Assembly (NCBI GenBank): GCA_001770785.1
Contig: MERZ01000192.1
Location: 1-8,459, forward strand
Direction of reading: 5' to 3'
DNA length: 8,459 nt
Source: Burkholderiales bacterium RIFCSPHIGHO2_12_FULL_61_11
Lineage (GTDB): Bacteria; Pseudomonadota; Gammaproteobacteria; Burkholderiales; Burkholderiaceae_C
Shown: positions 1 through 5,778 of the stretch, one piece after another
Numbering within the stretch: position 1 is the first letter of the stretch
How the letters are laid out: each line of letters opens with the position of its first letter
Position numbers and translations under genes: made by a program
The notes under the pieces: generated by a model
Database searches by the model: none
Told to the model about the DNA's origin: nothing
What the model saw: the letters and a program-made list of their open reading frames with translations, nothing else

Positions 1-606
1 GCTGATCATGAAAACACCAGCAGCCTTTTTGAGCGTGGCCGATATTTTCGGGCTGGCGCGCAGGTGCTCTGCCAGGGTATGCGTGAGCAGCACGGCCACC
101 AGGCCGTAAAGAAAGGTCAGCACCGCAATGGTCAGAGCCATCACCATGAAGGTTTTCAGCCCCTGATGCTGGGCCGGATTCACAAACAACGGAAAAAAGG
201 CCAGGTAAAACACAATCGCCTTGGGGTTGAGCAGTGTGATCGTCAACGCCTGACGGAAGTAGTGACGCGGCTTGATCTGCACAATGGGCACATCGCCAGA
301 CTTGGCGCTCAGCAGCTTGAAACCCATCCAGGCGAGGTAAGCCGCGCCCAGCCACTGCACGGCATGGAAAGCGGCGGGGTACGCCAACATCAACGCCGAC
401 ACTCCCGCCACGGCAGCCCAAAGCAAGACCTGGTCGCCCGCGATGACACCGAAGGTGGCGCCCAGCCCACCCGCAATACCGCCCTTGCCGGTGGAGGTGA
501 TCAAGGCCAGGTTACCCGGGCCGGGAATGGCCAGAAAAATGACGATGGCGGCAACAAAAGCACCGTAATCGGTAATGCCCGCGACACTGGCAGACAAGCC
601 CAGCAT
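1..606 (-). CDS. LysE/RhtB-family amino-acid exporter, 3' end cut by window edge
   Basis: This is an inner-membrane protein of the LysE/RhtB translocator family, whose members export amino acids or related small molecules; the substrate here cannot be read from sequence. The frame is open for 202 codons from the ATG at 606 to position 1, with no stop. Family members are usually about 205-215 residues, so only a few C-terminal residues should be missing. The N-terminal hydrophobic segment carries the family motif AIPGPGN (residues 26-32). Further hydrophobic stretches lie around residues 45-75, 83-98, 118-142 and 153-177, with LLNPKA at 125-130. The start is supported by a GGAG ribosome-binding site 7 bases upstream. 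It begins 30 bases after rsmG on the same strand, with no terminator between them, so it is probably cotranscribed with mnmG-rsmG. The family call is firm; the substrate is unknown. Confidence 0.88.
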   Translation of the reverse strand, partial: MLGLSASVAGITDYGAFVAAIVIFLAIPGPGNLALITSTGKGGIAGGLGATFGVIAGDQVLLWAAVAGVSALMLAYPAAFHAVQWLGAAYLAWMGFKLLSAKSGDVPIVQIKPRHYFRQALTITLLNPKAIVFYLAFFPLFVNPAQHQGLKTFMVMALTIAVLTFLYGLVAVLLTHTLAEHLRASPKISATLKKAAGVFMIS

Positions 607-636
607 GAAATTTCTCCAGAAGTAGAGCGCTTGAGT

Positions 637-1356
637 TTACGACAGGGTGTGCGGTTCATCGGCGGTCATTGCGCAATTTGCACCGGTCCTGGCCCTGAAC
701 CAGAGAATGCAACGCTCGGCATCCAAGCCAGGCACCTGCAATTGTTCCACGTGAAACAACTCGATATCTGGCCGCAAGGTCGCCAGCTCCTCTGCAGGAT
801 GCTTGCCTTTCATGGCCATCCAGGCGCCCTGCGGTGCCAGCGCGGCGGCGGACCATTGGGTGAAATCAGTCAGCGAGGCAAAGGCCCGGGAACAGATCAC
901 ATCAAAGGGCTGGGCAATGCTTTCCACACGGGCATGCAGGCCGGTGAGATTCGGCAGCTTCAGGGCCAGCGCCGCCTGCTTGATGAAGGCGGCCTTCTTG
1001 GCAACCGTATCAACGCAGGTCACCGTCACGGATGGGCAACAGATGCCAATCACCACGCCCGGCAATCCGGCACCCGAGCCCACGTCGAGCAAGCGGCTAC
1101 CCTTCTCCAGTCCGGCTTGCTGCAGATGGCGCTGGAAGGGCTTGATCACCGCCAGGCTGTCCAGCAAGTGGTGCGTCAGCATTTCAGCCGGATCGCGCAC
1201 GGCAGTCAGGTTATAGACTTTCGTCCACTTTGCAATCAAGCCGAGGTAGTCCAACAGCTTGTCAACCTGCTGATCGCTCAAATCCAGTTGCAGCGCCTGC
1301 AAGCCAGCCAATAATGGGGGGCGCAAATCTTGGTCAGCCAGCCCAATCCCGGCCAT
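637..1356 (-). CDS. rsmG: 16S rRNA (guanine-527-N7)-methyltransferase RsmG (GidB)
   Basis: RsmG uses S-adenosylmethionine to methylate N7 of G527 in the 530 loop of 16S rRNA; loss of this enzyme gives low-level streptomycin resistance in several bacteria. The 239-residue product has the family N-terminal signature KWTKVYNLTAVRDP (43-56), the SAM-binding loop DVGSGAGLPG (91-100), an acidic residue after strand 2 (D116), the conserved SRAF (156-159) and KG (183-184). It is longer than the roughly 207-residue E. coli protein, mostly through an N-terminal extension and a tail after about residue 221. I chose the ATG at 1356 because it overlaps the mnmG stop codon as TGATG; a TTG directly upstream (1359) is in frame but less likely. 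No strong ribosome-binding site precedes it, which fits translational coupling to mnmG. A near-perfect parS site lies inside the gene at 743-758 and encodes FHVE (201-204). Confidence 0.97.
   Translation of the reverse strand: MAGIGLADQDLRPPLLAGLQALQLDLSDQQVDKLLDYLGLIAKWTKVYNLTAVRDPAEMLTHHLLDSLAVIKPFQRHLQQAGLEKGSRLLDVGSGAGLPGVVIGICCPSVTVTCVDTVAKKAAFIKQAALALKLPNLTGLHARVESIAQPFDVICSRAFASLTDFTQWSAAALAPQGAWMAMKGKHPAEELATLRPDIELFHVEQLQVPGLDAERCILWFRARTGANCAMTADEPHTLS
743..758. other. parS-like centromere site in rsmG (one mismatch)
   Basis: The 16 bases TGTTCCACGTGAAACA match the bacterial parS consensus TGTTTCACGTGAAACA at 15 of 16 positions. The one difference is at the fifth base, the position known to vary in the Bacillus consensus (TGTTNCACGTGAAACA). 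ParB/Spo0J binds such sites, spreads with CTP and loads SMC condensin. The site lies wholly inside rsmG, and two perfect copies lie in the neighbouring mnmG. Chance occurrence is very unlikely given the cluster; in vivo binding is inferred. Confidence 0.85.
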
Positions 1357-3359
1357 CAAAGTTCAGCTTGCTCGGCGGCCTTAAGCGGCGTCGTGTTTTT
1401 CCACAGGTGCTTCTTAAGGTGAACCAGCAGCAGTGACACCGTCGCCGGCGTTACACCCTGAATGCGCGATGCCATGCCCAGTGTTTCTGGCCGGTGCTTG
1501 GCCAGCATTTGGCGCGCTTCAATACTCAGGGCCGACACCTGGAAGTAGTCCAAATCCTCTGGCAGTTTGAGGTTTTCATAGTGCAAAGCCCGTTCGACCT
1601 CGATCTTCTGCTGATCAATGTAGCCCGCATATTTGGCCGTAATTTCAATCTGCTCGATCACGCTTTTAACAAAACTCACAGAAAAGATTGTTTCACGTGA
1701 AACATCAATCGGATCCACCTGGATATCGGGGATATCCGGGTTGGCGTATTGACCTTCGTTTAGCGACATCAGTCCGGAATAGCTCACATCAGGGCGGCGC
1801 AGCAAATCAGCCAGATTGTGTTCGCGCTCAATCGCCTTGCCCAGCACGCGCTCGGCCTCCGCCACCGGCAGGTTGTTCGGGTTGAGCCAGATGGATCGAA
1901 GCCGCCCTGTTTCACGTGAAACAGCATCGCGCTTGCGATTGAAAGCGTCCCAGCGGGCATCATCCACCAAGCCCAGCTCCCTGCCCTTTTCGGTCAGGCG
2001 CATGTCGGCGTTGTCTTCGCGCAGCATCAGGCGGAACTCGGCCCGGCTGGTAAACATGCGATAGGGCTCGGTCACACCCTTGGTAATCAGGTCGTCGACC
2101 AGCACGCCCAGGTAGGCCTCGTCACGACGCGGCAGCCAGGCCTCCTTGCCCTGACACTGCAGGCTGGCATTGATCCCCGCGAACATCCCTTGGGCGGCAG
2201 CCTCTTCGTAGCCGGTGGTGCCGTTGATTTGCCCGGCGAAAAACAGGCCGCCAATGGCGCGGCTTTCGAAGCTGCTTTTAAGCGCGCGCGGGTCAAAGTA
2301 GTCGTATTCAATCGCGTAGCCGGGCCGCAGGATGTGGGCATTTTCCAGGCCCGCCATCGAGCGCACCAGCGCGTATTGAATGTCAAACGGCAAGCTGGTC
2401 GATATGCCATTGGGGTAAATCTCGTGGGTAGTGAGACCTTCTGGCTCCAGGAAAATCTGGTGGCTGTCCTTGTCGGCAAAGCGGTTGATCTTGTCTTCCA
2501 CGCTCGGGCAGTAGCGCGGGCCCACGCCGTCAATCTTGCCGGTAAACATCGGACTGCGGTCAAAACCGGAGCGAATGATGTCATGCGTGCGCGCGTTGGT
2601 GTGGGTGATCCAGCACGGCATTTGCCGCGGATGCGGGATGGCCGCACCCATGAAGCTGAACACCGGCACCGGCCCTTGCACACCACCGGGCATGCCGTCG
2701 CCCGGCTGCACGGCGCATTGGCTGAAGTCAATGCTGCGGCCATCAATGCGCGGCGGCGTGCCGGTTTTCAGCCGTCCTTGCGGCAGCTTGAGTTCTTTCA
2801 GCCTGCTGCTTAACGACACCGCTGGCGGGTCGCCGGCCCGGCCCGCCGGGTAATTGTTCAGGCCCACATGAATCTTGCCGTCCAGAAACGTTCCGGCCGT
2901 CAGCACCACGGCGCGCGAGCGGAACTTGATTCCCACCTGCGTCACCGCGCCCACCACCCGGTCACCCTCCACCATCAGGTCATCGACGGCCTGCTGGAAC
3001 AGCCACAGGTTGGGCTGGCTCTCAAGCATCCGGCGAATCGCCGCCTTGTACAAGATTCGGTCGGCCTGCGCGCGGGTGGCCCGAACGGCCGGTCCTTTGG
3101 ATCTGTTCAAAATGCGGAACTGGATGCCGCCCTCGTCGGTCGCCAGCGCCATGGCGCCTCCCATGGCGTCCACTTCTTTCACCAAGTGGCCCTTGCCTAT
3201 GCCACCTATCGACGGGTTGCAGCTCATCTGGCCGAGGGTCTCGATGTTGTGCGACAGCAGCAGTGTTTTGCAACCCATGCGGGCAGCGGCCAGCGCGGCT
3301 TCAGTGCCGGCGTGGCCACCACCGACCACGATCACGTCAAATTCTTGGGGGTACAGCAT
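1356..3359 (-). CDS. mnmG: tRNA uridine-5-carboxymethylaminomethyl modification enzyme MnmG (GidA)
   Basis: MnmG is the FAD-dependent partner of the GTPase MnmE. The complex installs the (carboxymethyl)aminomethyl group at C5 of the wobble uridine U34 in tRNAs reading split codon boxes. The 667-residue product has the FAD-binding motif [10 protein letters not shown] (13-22), CNPSIGG (47-53), RLKTGTPPR (196-204), a conserved cysteine in [10 protein letters not shown] (C284), the second FAD-contacting block [18 protein letters not shown] (370-387), and C-terminal MnmE/tRNA-binding helices ending near residue 650. The ATG at 3359 has GAGG five bases upstream, inside the end of vapC. The vapC stop codon directly abuts this ATG, and rsmG overlaps the mnmG stop by one base, so translation is probably coupled on both sides. 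Two perfect parS sites lie in the gene and encode identical VSRET pentapeptides (480-484 and 553-557). The second falls in a stretch that appears longer than in E. coli MnmG, compared from memory. Confidence 0.98.
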   Translation of the reverse strand: MLYPQEFDVIVVGGGHAGTEAALAAARMGCKTLLLSHNIETLGQMSCNPSIGGIGKGHLVKEVDAMGGAMALATDEGGIQFRILNRSKGPAVRATRAQADRILYKAAIRRMLESQPNLWLFQQAVDDLMVEGDRVVGAVTQVGIKFRSRAVVLTAGTFLDGKIHVGLNNYPAGRAGDPPAVSLSSRLKELKLPQGRLKTGTPPRIDGRSIDFSQCAVQPGDGMPGGVQGPVPVFSFMGAAIPHPRQMPCWITHTNARTHDIIRSGFDRSPMFTGKIDGVGPRYCPSVEDKINRFADKDSHQIFLEPEGLTTHEIYPNGISTSLPFDIQYALVRSMAGLENAHILRPGYAIEYDYFDPRALKSSFESRAIGGLFFAGQINGTTGYEEAAAQGMFAGINASLQCQGKEAWLPRRDEAYLGVLVDDLITKGVTEPYRMFTSRAEFRLMLREDNADMRLTEKGRELGLVDDARWDAFNRKRDAVSRETGRLRSIWLNPNNLPVAEAERVLGKAIEREHNLADLLRRPDVSYSGLMSLNEGQYANPDIPDIQVDPIDVSRETIFSVSFVKSVIEQIEITAKYAGYIDQQKIEVERALHYENLKLPEDLDYFQVSALSIEARQMLAKHRPETLGMASRIQGVTPATVSLLLVHLKKHLWKNTTPLKAAEQAEL
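1689..1704. other. parS centromere site in mnmG, perfect consensus
   Basis: TGTTTCACGTGAAACA is a perfect 16-base palindrome identical to the ParB-binding parS consensus conserved across most bacterial phyla. It encodes VSRET at residues 553-557 of MnmG. It lies 219 bases from the second perfect copy and 946 bases from the rsmG copy. Clustered parS sites near parAB and the origin are the normal arrangement, so a role in ParB loading is strongly expected. Confidence 0.95.
1908..1923. other. parS centromere site in mnmG, perfect consensus (second copy)
   Basis: This is a second exact TGTTTCACGTGAAACA palindrome, encoding VSRET at residues 480-484 of MnmG in the same reading phase as the other mnmG copy. 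Two exact 16-base matches 219 bases apart, with unrelated sequence around them, point to selection for the DNA site rather than for the peptide or a local duplication. Confidence 0.95.
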
Positions 3360-3779
3360 TCAAGCCTCAATCAGTTCAGTTTTCAGGCCCACCGCTTGCG
3401 CGGCCAAGGCCTGGCGTTTGTCGGCGGTCACAAATAAATCGACTCGCGCCGCCTGCGCCGTACCGATGTGCAAGGCATCCATGGCGCGCAGGTGACTTAT
3501 TTCCATCGCAGAGATCGAGTGGGCTTCCACCTGACTGTCGAGCGCGAACAGGGTGAAGTCGGCAAAATCGCCCTGCACCGTGCGCATGATGTGCCGATAG
3601 TCTTCGGCATTGACCAATCCGTCGTGACGTTGGCGGTTGAGCGCGGAAGCAATCTCTGCCTTGCAATGCGCGGCCACGATTACTTCGCTGGCACGCTCGC
3701 CGGCGGCCAAAACCTGACTGCGTCCGGTTTCGACGTTGTAACGCTTGTAAAGCGCTGACGTATCAAACAGGATACGCAT
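3360..3779 (-). CDS. vapC: PIN-domain ribonuclease toxin, VapC family
   Basis: This 139-residue PIN-domain protein is the toxin of a type II toxin-antitoxin pair. PIN toxins are Mg2+/Mn2+-dependent endoribonucleases, and characterised VapC proteins cut tRNA anticodon loops or 23S rRNA; the target here is unknown. The four acidic residues expected at the metal site are present: D6 (FDTSAL), E42 (KAEIASAL), D101 (RAMDALHIGTA) and D120 (VTADKR), so the enzyme looks intact and not decayed. The length is normal for the family. The ATG at 3779 shares its A with the TAA stop of the antitoxin (TAATG), and a GAGGGG ribosome-binding site lies inside the end of vapB. Its own TGA stop directly abuts the mnmG start codon, which is unusual: a toxin-antitoxin operon would normally end before housekeeping genes begin. 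Confidence 0.92.
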   Translation of the reverse strand: MRILFDTSALYKRYNVETGRSQVLAAGERASEVIVAAHCKAEIASALNRQRHDGLVNAEDYRHIMRTVQGDFADFTLFALDSQVEAHSISAMEISHLRAMDALHIGTAQAARVDLFVTADKRQALAAQAVGLKTELIEA

Positions 3780-4024
3780 TACCAGCCCCCCTCGCGTTCC
3801 TCAACAATCAATTGTGCCCCCGTCTTGCCATCGGGCCGAACAATGTGCAAGGGTTCAATCGGGCGTTTCCAGCTCGGAATCTTCTCGGGTGCTGCCGGTT
3901 TTGCCGGCACCAGCTCGGCCACGGGTTTACCATGCCGCAAGATGAGCACGGTTTCGCCCCGCTCGACCAGATCAATCATGGCCGACGCATGGGCGCGAAA
4001 TTCACTCAGAGCGATGGTGTGCAT
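3779..4024 (-). CDS. vapB: Phd/YefM-type antitoxin paired with VapC
   Basis: This 81-residue antitoxin is expected to neutralise the adjacent PIN toxin and repress the shared promoter. The N-terminal half is a typical Phd/YefM DNA-binding and dimerisation domain: ALSEFRAHASAMIDLVERGE (5-24), then VLILRHGKPVAELVP (26-40), where the family has a conserved hydrophobic strand, HGKPVA turn and strand. The rest, rich in proline and charge and ending in EEREGGW, is the probable toxin-wrapping tail. I chose the ATG at 4024; a TTG three codons upstream (4033) is in frame, but it lies inside a palindrome that is more likely an operator. No clear ribosome-binding site precedes either start, so translation may be weak or the leader very short. 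The symbol vapB follows the VapC partner; by sequence class this is a Phd-like antitoxin. Confidence 0.88.
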   Translation of the reverse strand: MHTIALSEFRAHASAMIDLVERGETVLILRHGKPVAELVPAKPAAPEKIPSWKRPIEPLHIVRPDGKTGAQLIVEEREGGW

Positions 4025-4056
4025 TTTGTACAAAAAAAGCCATTTTGTACATTTTA
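4022..4056 (-). promoter_or_regulatory. Candidate autoregulated vapBC promoter/operator
   Basis: Reading on the minus strand, TAAAAT (4056-4051) matches five of six bases of a sigma-70 -10 element. The -35 region, CTGTCT at a 17-base spacing, is poor. An 11-base motif, TGTACAAAATG, occurs twice in direct orientation at 4051-4041 and 4032-4022, 19 bases apart (close to two helical turns). The downstream copy sits in a perfect 12-base palindrome TTTTGTACAAAA (4025-4036) touching the vapB ATG; the upstream copy overlaps the -10 element and likely start of transcription. Paired sites at the promoter of a Phd-type antitoxin fit autorepression. The repeats are seen; the regulatory role is inferred. 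Confidence 0.5.
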
Positions 4057-4256
4057 ACGGGTTTCAGTGCGACAGACAGCGGCTCCACATTCTCCCCATG
4101 GCCTGTGGCATCATAAGCGCCCCATTCAGGTGACTATTTGCTCTTCTTTTAATAGCTGTTTACACATGTTGCAAAAGGGCTAGCGGAACTATATGCTTTC
4201 CATACCGGCAGCTCACGGACCACTGCCGCCAGGCATGCGAGGTCAACAGAGCGCCT
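4057..4256. other. Intergenic region between amaB and vapB
   Basis: About 200 bases separate the stop of the aldehyde dehydrogenase gene from the vapB promoter region. I find no convincing coding sequence. It holds a degenerate interspersed repeat (described separately) and a CGGCAG-N11-CTGCCG hairpin at 4206-4228, which lies about 30 bases past the amaB stop but has no U-tract. No canonical terminator is visible, so readthrough from the lysine operon into vapBC-mnmG is possible. Confidence 0.6.
4133..4195. repeat. Degenerate Comamonadaceae-type intergenic repeat
   Basis: The segment contains AATAGCTGTTTACACATG, then AAAAGGGCTAGCGG, then a TATGCTT-like end. It resembles a short interspersed motif I recall from many intergenic regions of Comamonadaceae genomes, with TAGCTG(T/C)T, GCGCAT and AAGGGCTAG(A/C)GG blocks in this order. 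The AGC...GGGCT arms could form an imperfect hairpin. The match is from memory and this copy is decayed (for example ACACAT instead of GCGCAT). It supports the family assignment and marks a gap where DNA may have been inserted. Confidence 0.5.
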
Positions 4257-5759
4257 TCAGATGTCGAATTTGACGCCCTGAGCCAGCGGCAGGGCTCCCG
4301 AGTAGTTGATGGTGTTGGTGGCCCTTCGCATGTAGGCACGCCAAGCGTCGGAGCCCGATTCTCGGCCACCGCCGGTCTCCTTTTCACCGCCGAAAGCGCC
4401 GCCGATTTCGGCACCCGAAGTGCCAATGTTGACGTTGGCGATGCCGCAGTCCGAGCCGCGCGCCGAAAGGAATGTCTCGGCCTCGCCCAGGTCGTTGGTG
4501 AAGATGGCCGATGACAGGCCCTGCGGCACGGCGTTCTGCAGCGCAATAGCCTGCTCCAGCGTGCGGTACTTGAGCAGGTAGAGGAGGGGCGCGAAAGTTT
4601 CGCTGCAGACCACTTCGGTCTGCGCGGCCATGCGCACCAGCGCGGGCTCGGCATACCAGGCTTGGGGAAACTCCTGGGCCAGGGCGCGCTGGCCGCCACT
4701 GACTTCACCGCCCTGCTCGCGCGCCTTGAGCAGCGCCCGCTGCATCGCATCGAACGCACCCTGGTCGATCAGCGGGCCGATCAGCGTGGCGGCTTGCAGC
4801 GGGTTGCCGATGCGCAGCTGCTGGCGTGCGCGCTCCAGGCGAGCGGCCAGGTCGTCGTAAATGCTTTCGTGCGCGATCACCCGGCGGGTGCTGGTGCAGC
4901 GCTGGCCTGCCGTGCCATAGGCGCCAAACAAAATGCCGCGCAGCGCCAGCTCCAGGTCGGCGCTGGGGCTGACGATGATGGCGTTGTTGCCGCCCAGCTC
5001 CAGCAGGCAGCGACCAAAGCGCGCCGCCACTTGCGGGCCGACGCTGCGGCCCATGCGCGTGGAGCCGGTGGCCGAGAGCAGCGCCACCAGCGGGGATGCC
5101 ACCAATGCCTCGCCGACAGCGCTGCCGCCGTTGAGCAGCTGGCACAGGTGCGCCGGAGCGCCGTCAAAGAGCGCCAGCGCACGCTCAAACAGGGCTTGCG
5201 TCGCCAGCGCCGTCAGCGGCGCCTTCTCGGACGGCTTCCAGACCACGGCATCGCCGCAAACCAGCGCCAGCGCCGCGTTCCAGGACCACACGGCCACCGG
5301 AAAATTGAAAGCCGAGATGATGCCCACCACGCCCAAAGGCAGCCATTGCTCCATCATGCGGTGGCCGGGCCGCTCGGAGGCGATGGTCAGGCCGTGCAAC
5401 TGGCGCGACAGGCCCACGGCGAAGTCACAGATGTCGATCATCTCCTGCACTTCGCCCAGGCTCTCGCTCTCGACCTTCCCGACCTCGATGGAGATCAGCC
5501 GCGCCAGCTCGGTCTTGTGGCGGCGCAGCTGCTCGCCCAGCAGTCGTACCAGCTCGCCGCGCCGGGGCGCGGGCACCATGCGCCATTGCAGGAAGGCGGC
5601 GTGGGCGCGCACCAGCGCCGCGTGCGTTTCGTCAGCGCTGGCTTCGTGGAGATCGCCCAGATGCGCGCCATCTATCGGCGAGCGGACCCTGAGCGTGCCG
5701 CCGCGGGTGCTGCCGGGGGTTACGCCCAAGGTGTTCAAAAGTTCAATCGTGGGGCTCAT
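4257..5759 (-). CDS. amaB: L-2-aminoadipate 6-semialdehyde / piperideine-6-carboxylate dehydrogenase (ALDH7 family)
   Basis: This NAD(P)+-dependent aldehyde dehydrogenase is predicted to oxidise 2-aminoadipate 6-semialdehyde, in equilibrium with cyclic piperideine-6-carboxylate, to 2-aminoadipate in lysine degradation. The 500-residue length is normal. Visible motifs are FNFP (151-154, with oxyanion-hole N152), WKPSE (174-178), TGSTRMG (231-237), the general base E254 in LELGG, the nucleophile C288 in GQRCTSTRR, and E387/F389 in ETFAP. The ALDH7 (antiquitin) class is shown by the C-terminal block GGEKETGGGRESGSDAW (457-473) and by TINYS...PLAQGVKFD; R287 matches the arginine that binds the substrate carboxylate in human ALDH7A1. 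I chose the ATG at 5759 because AAGGAG lies seven bases upstream; the frame stays open further up only inside the preceding gene. It starts 19 bases after the upstream dehydrogenase gene, forming an operon. The symbol follows Pseudomonas putida usage. Confidence 0.93.
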   Translation of the reverse strand: MSPTIELLNTLGVTPGSTRGGTLRVRSPIDGAHLGDLHEASADETHAALVRAHAAFLQWRMVPAPRRGELVRLLGEQLRRHKTELARLISIEVGKVESESLGEVQEMIDICDFAVGLSRQLHGLTIASERPGHRMMEQWLPLGVVGIISAFNFPVAVWSWNAALALVCGDAVVWKPSEKAPLTALATQALFERALALFDGAPAHLCQLLNGGSAVGEALVASPLVALLSATGSTRMGRSVGPQVAARFGRCLLELGGNNAIIVSPSADLELALRGILFGAYGTAGQRCTSTRRVIAHESIYDDLAARLERARQQLRIGNPLQAATLIGPLIDQGAFDAMQRALLKAREQGGEVSGGQRALAQEFPQAWYAEPALVRMAAQTEVVCSETFAPLLYLLKYRTLEQAIALQNAVPQGLSSAIFTNDLGEAETFLSARGSDCGIANVNIGTSGAEIGGAFGGEKETGGGRESGSDAWRAYMRRATNTINYSGALPLAQGVKFDI

Positions 5760-5778
5760 GGGGGGTCTCCTTGGGAAC

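Noticed and set aside
64..1314. A 416-codon plus-strand open frame opposite the exporter and rsmG
   Set aside because: Its composition (very rich in Gln, His, Gly, Arg) is typical of antisense reading, and both genes on the other strand are well supported.
1397..1405. TTTTCCACA, one mismatch from the DnaA box TTATCCACA
   Set aside because: It is a single isolated copy inside mnmG with no neighbouring boxes or AT-rich unwinding region; a 9-base near match is expected by chance. It is not evidence for the origin itself.
4206..4228. CGGCAG-N11-CTGCCG hairpin about 30 bases after the amaB stop, considered as a terminator
   Set aside because: The stem is only six pairs with a large loop, and no run of T follows on the minus strand, so it does not qualify as an intrinsic terminator.
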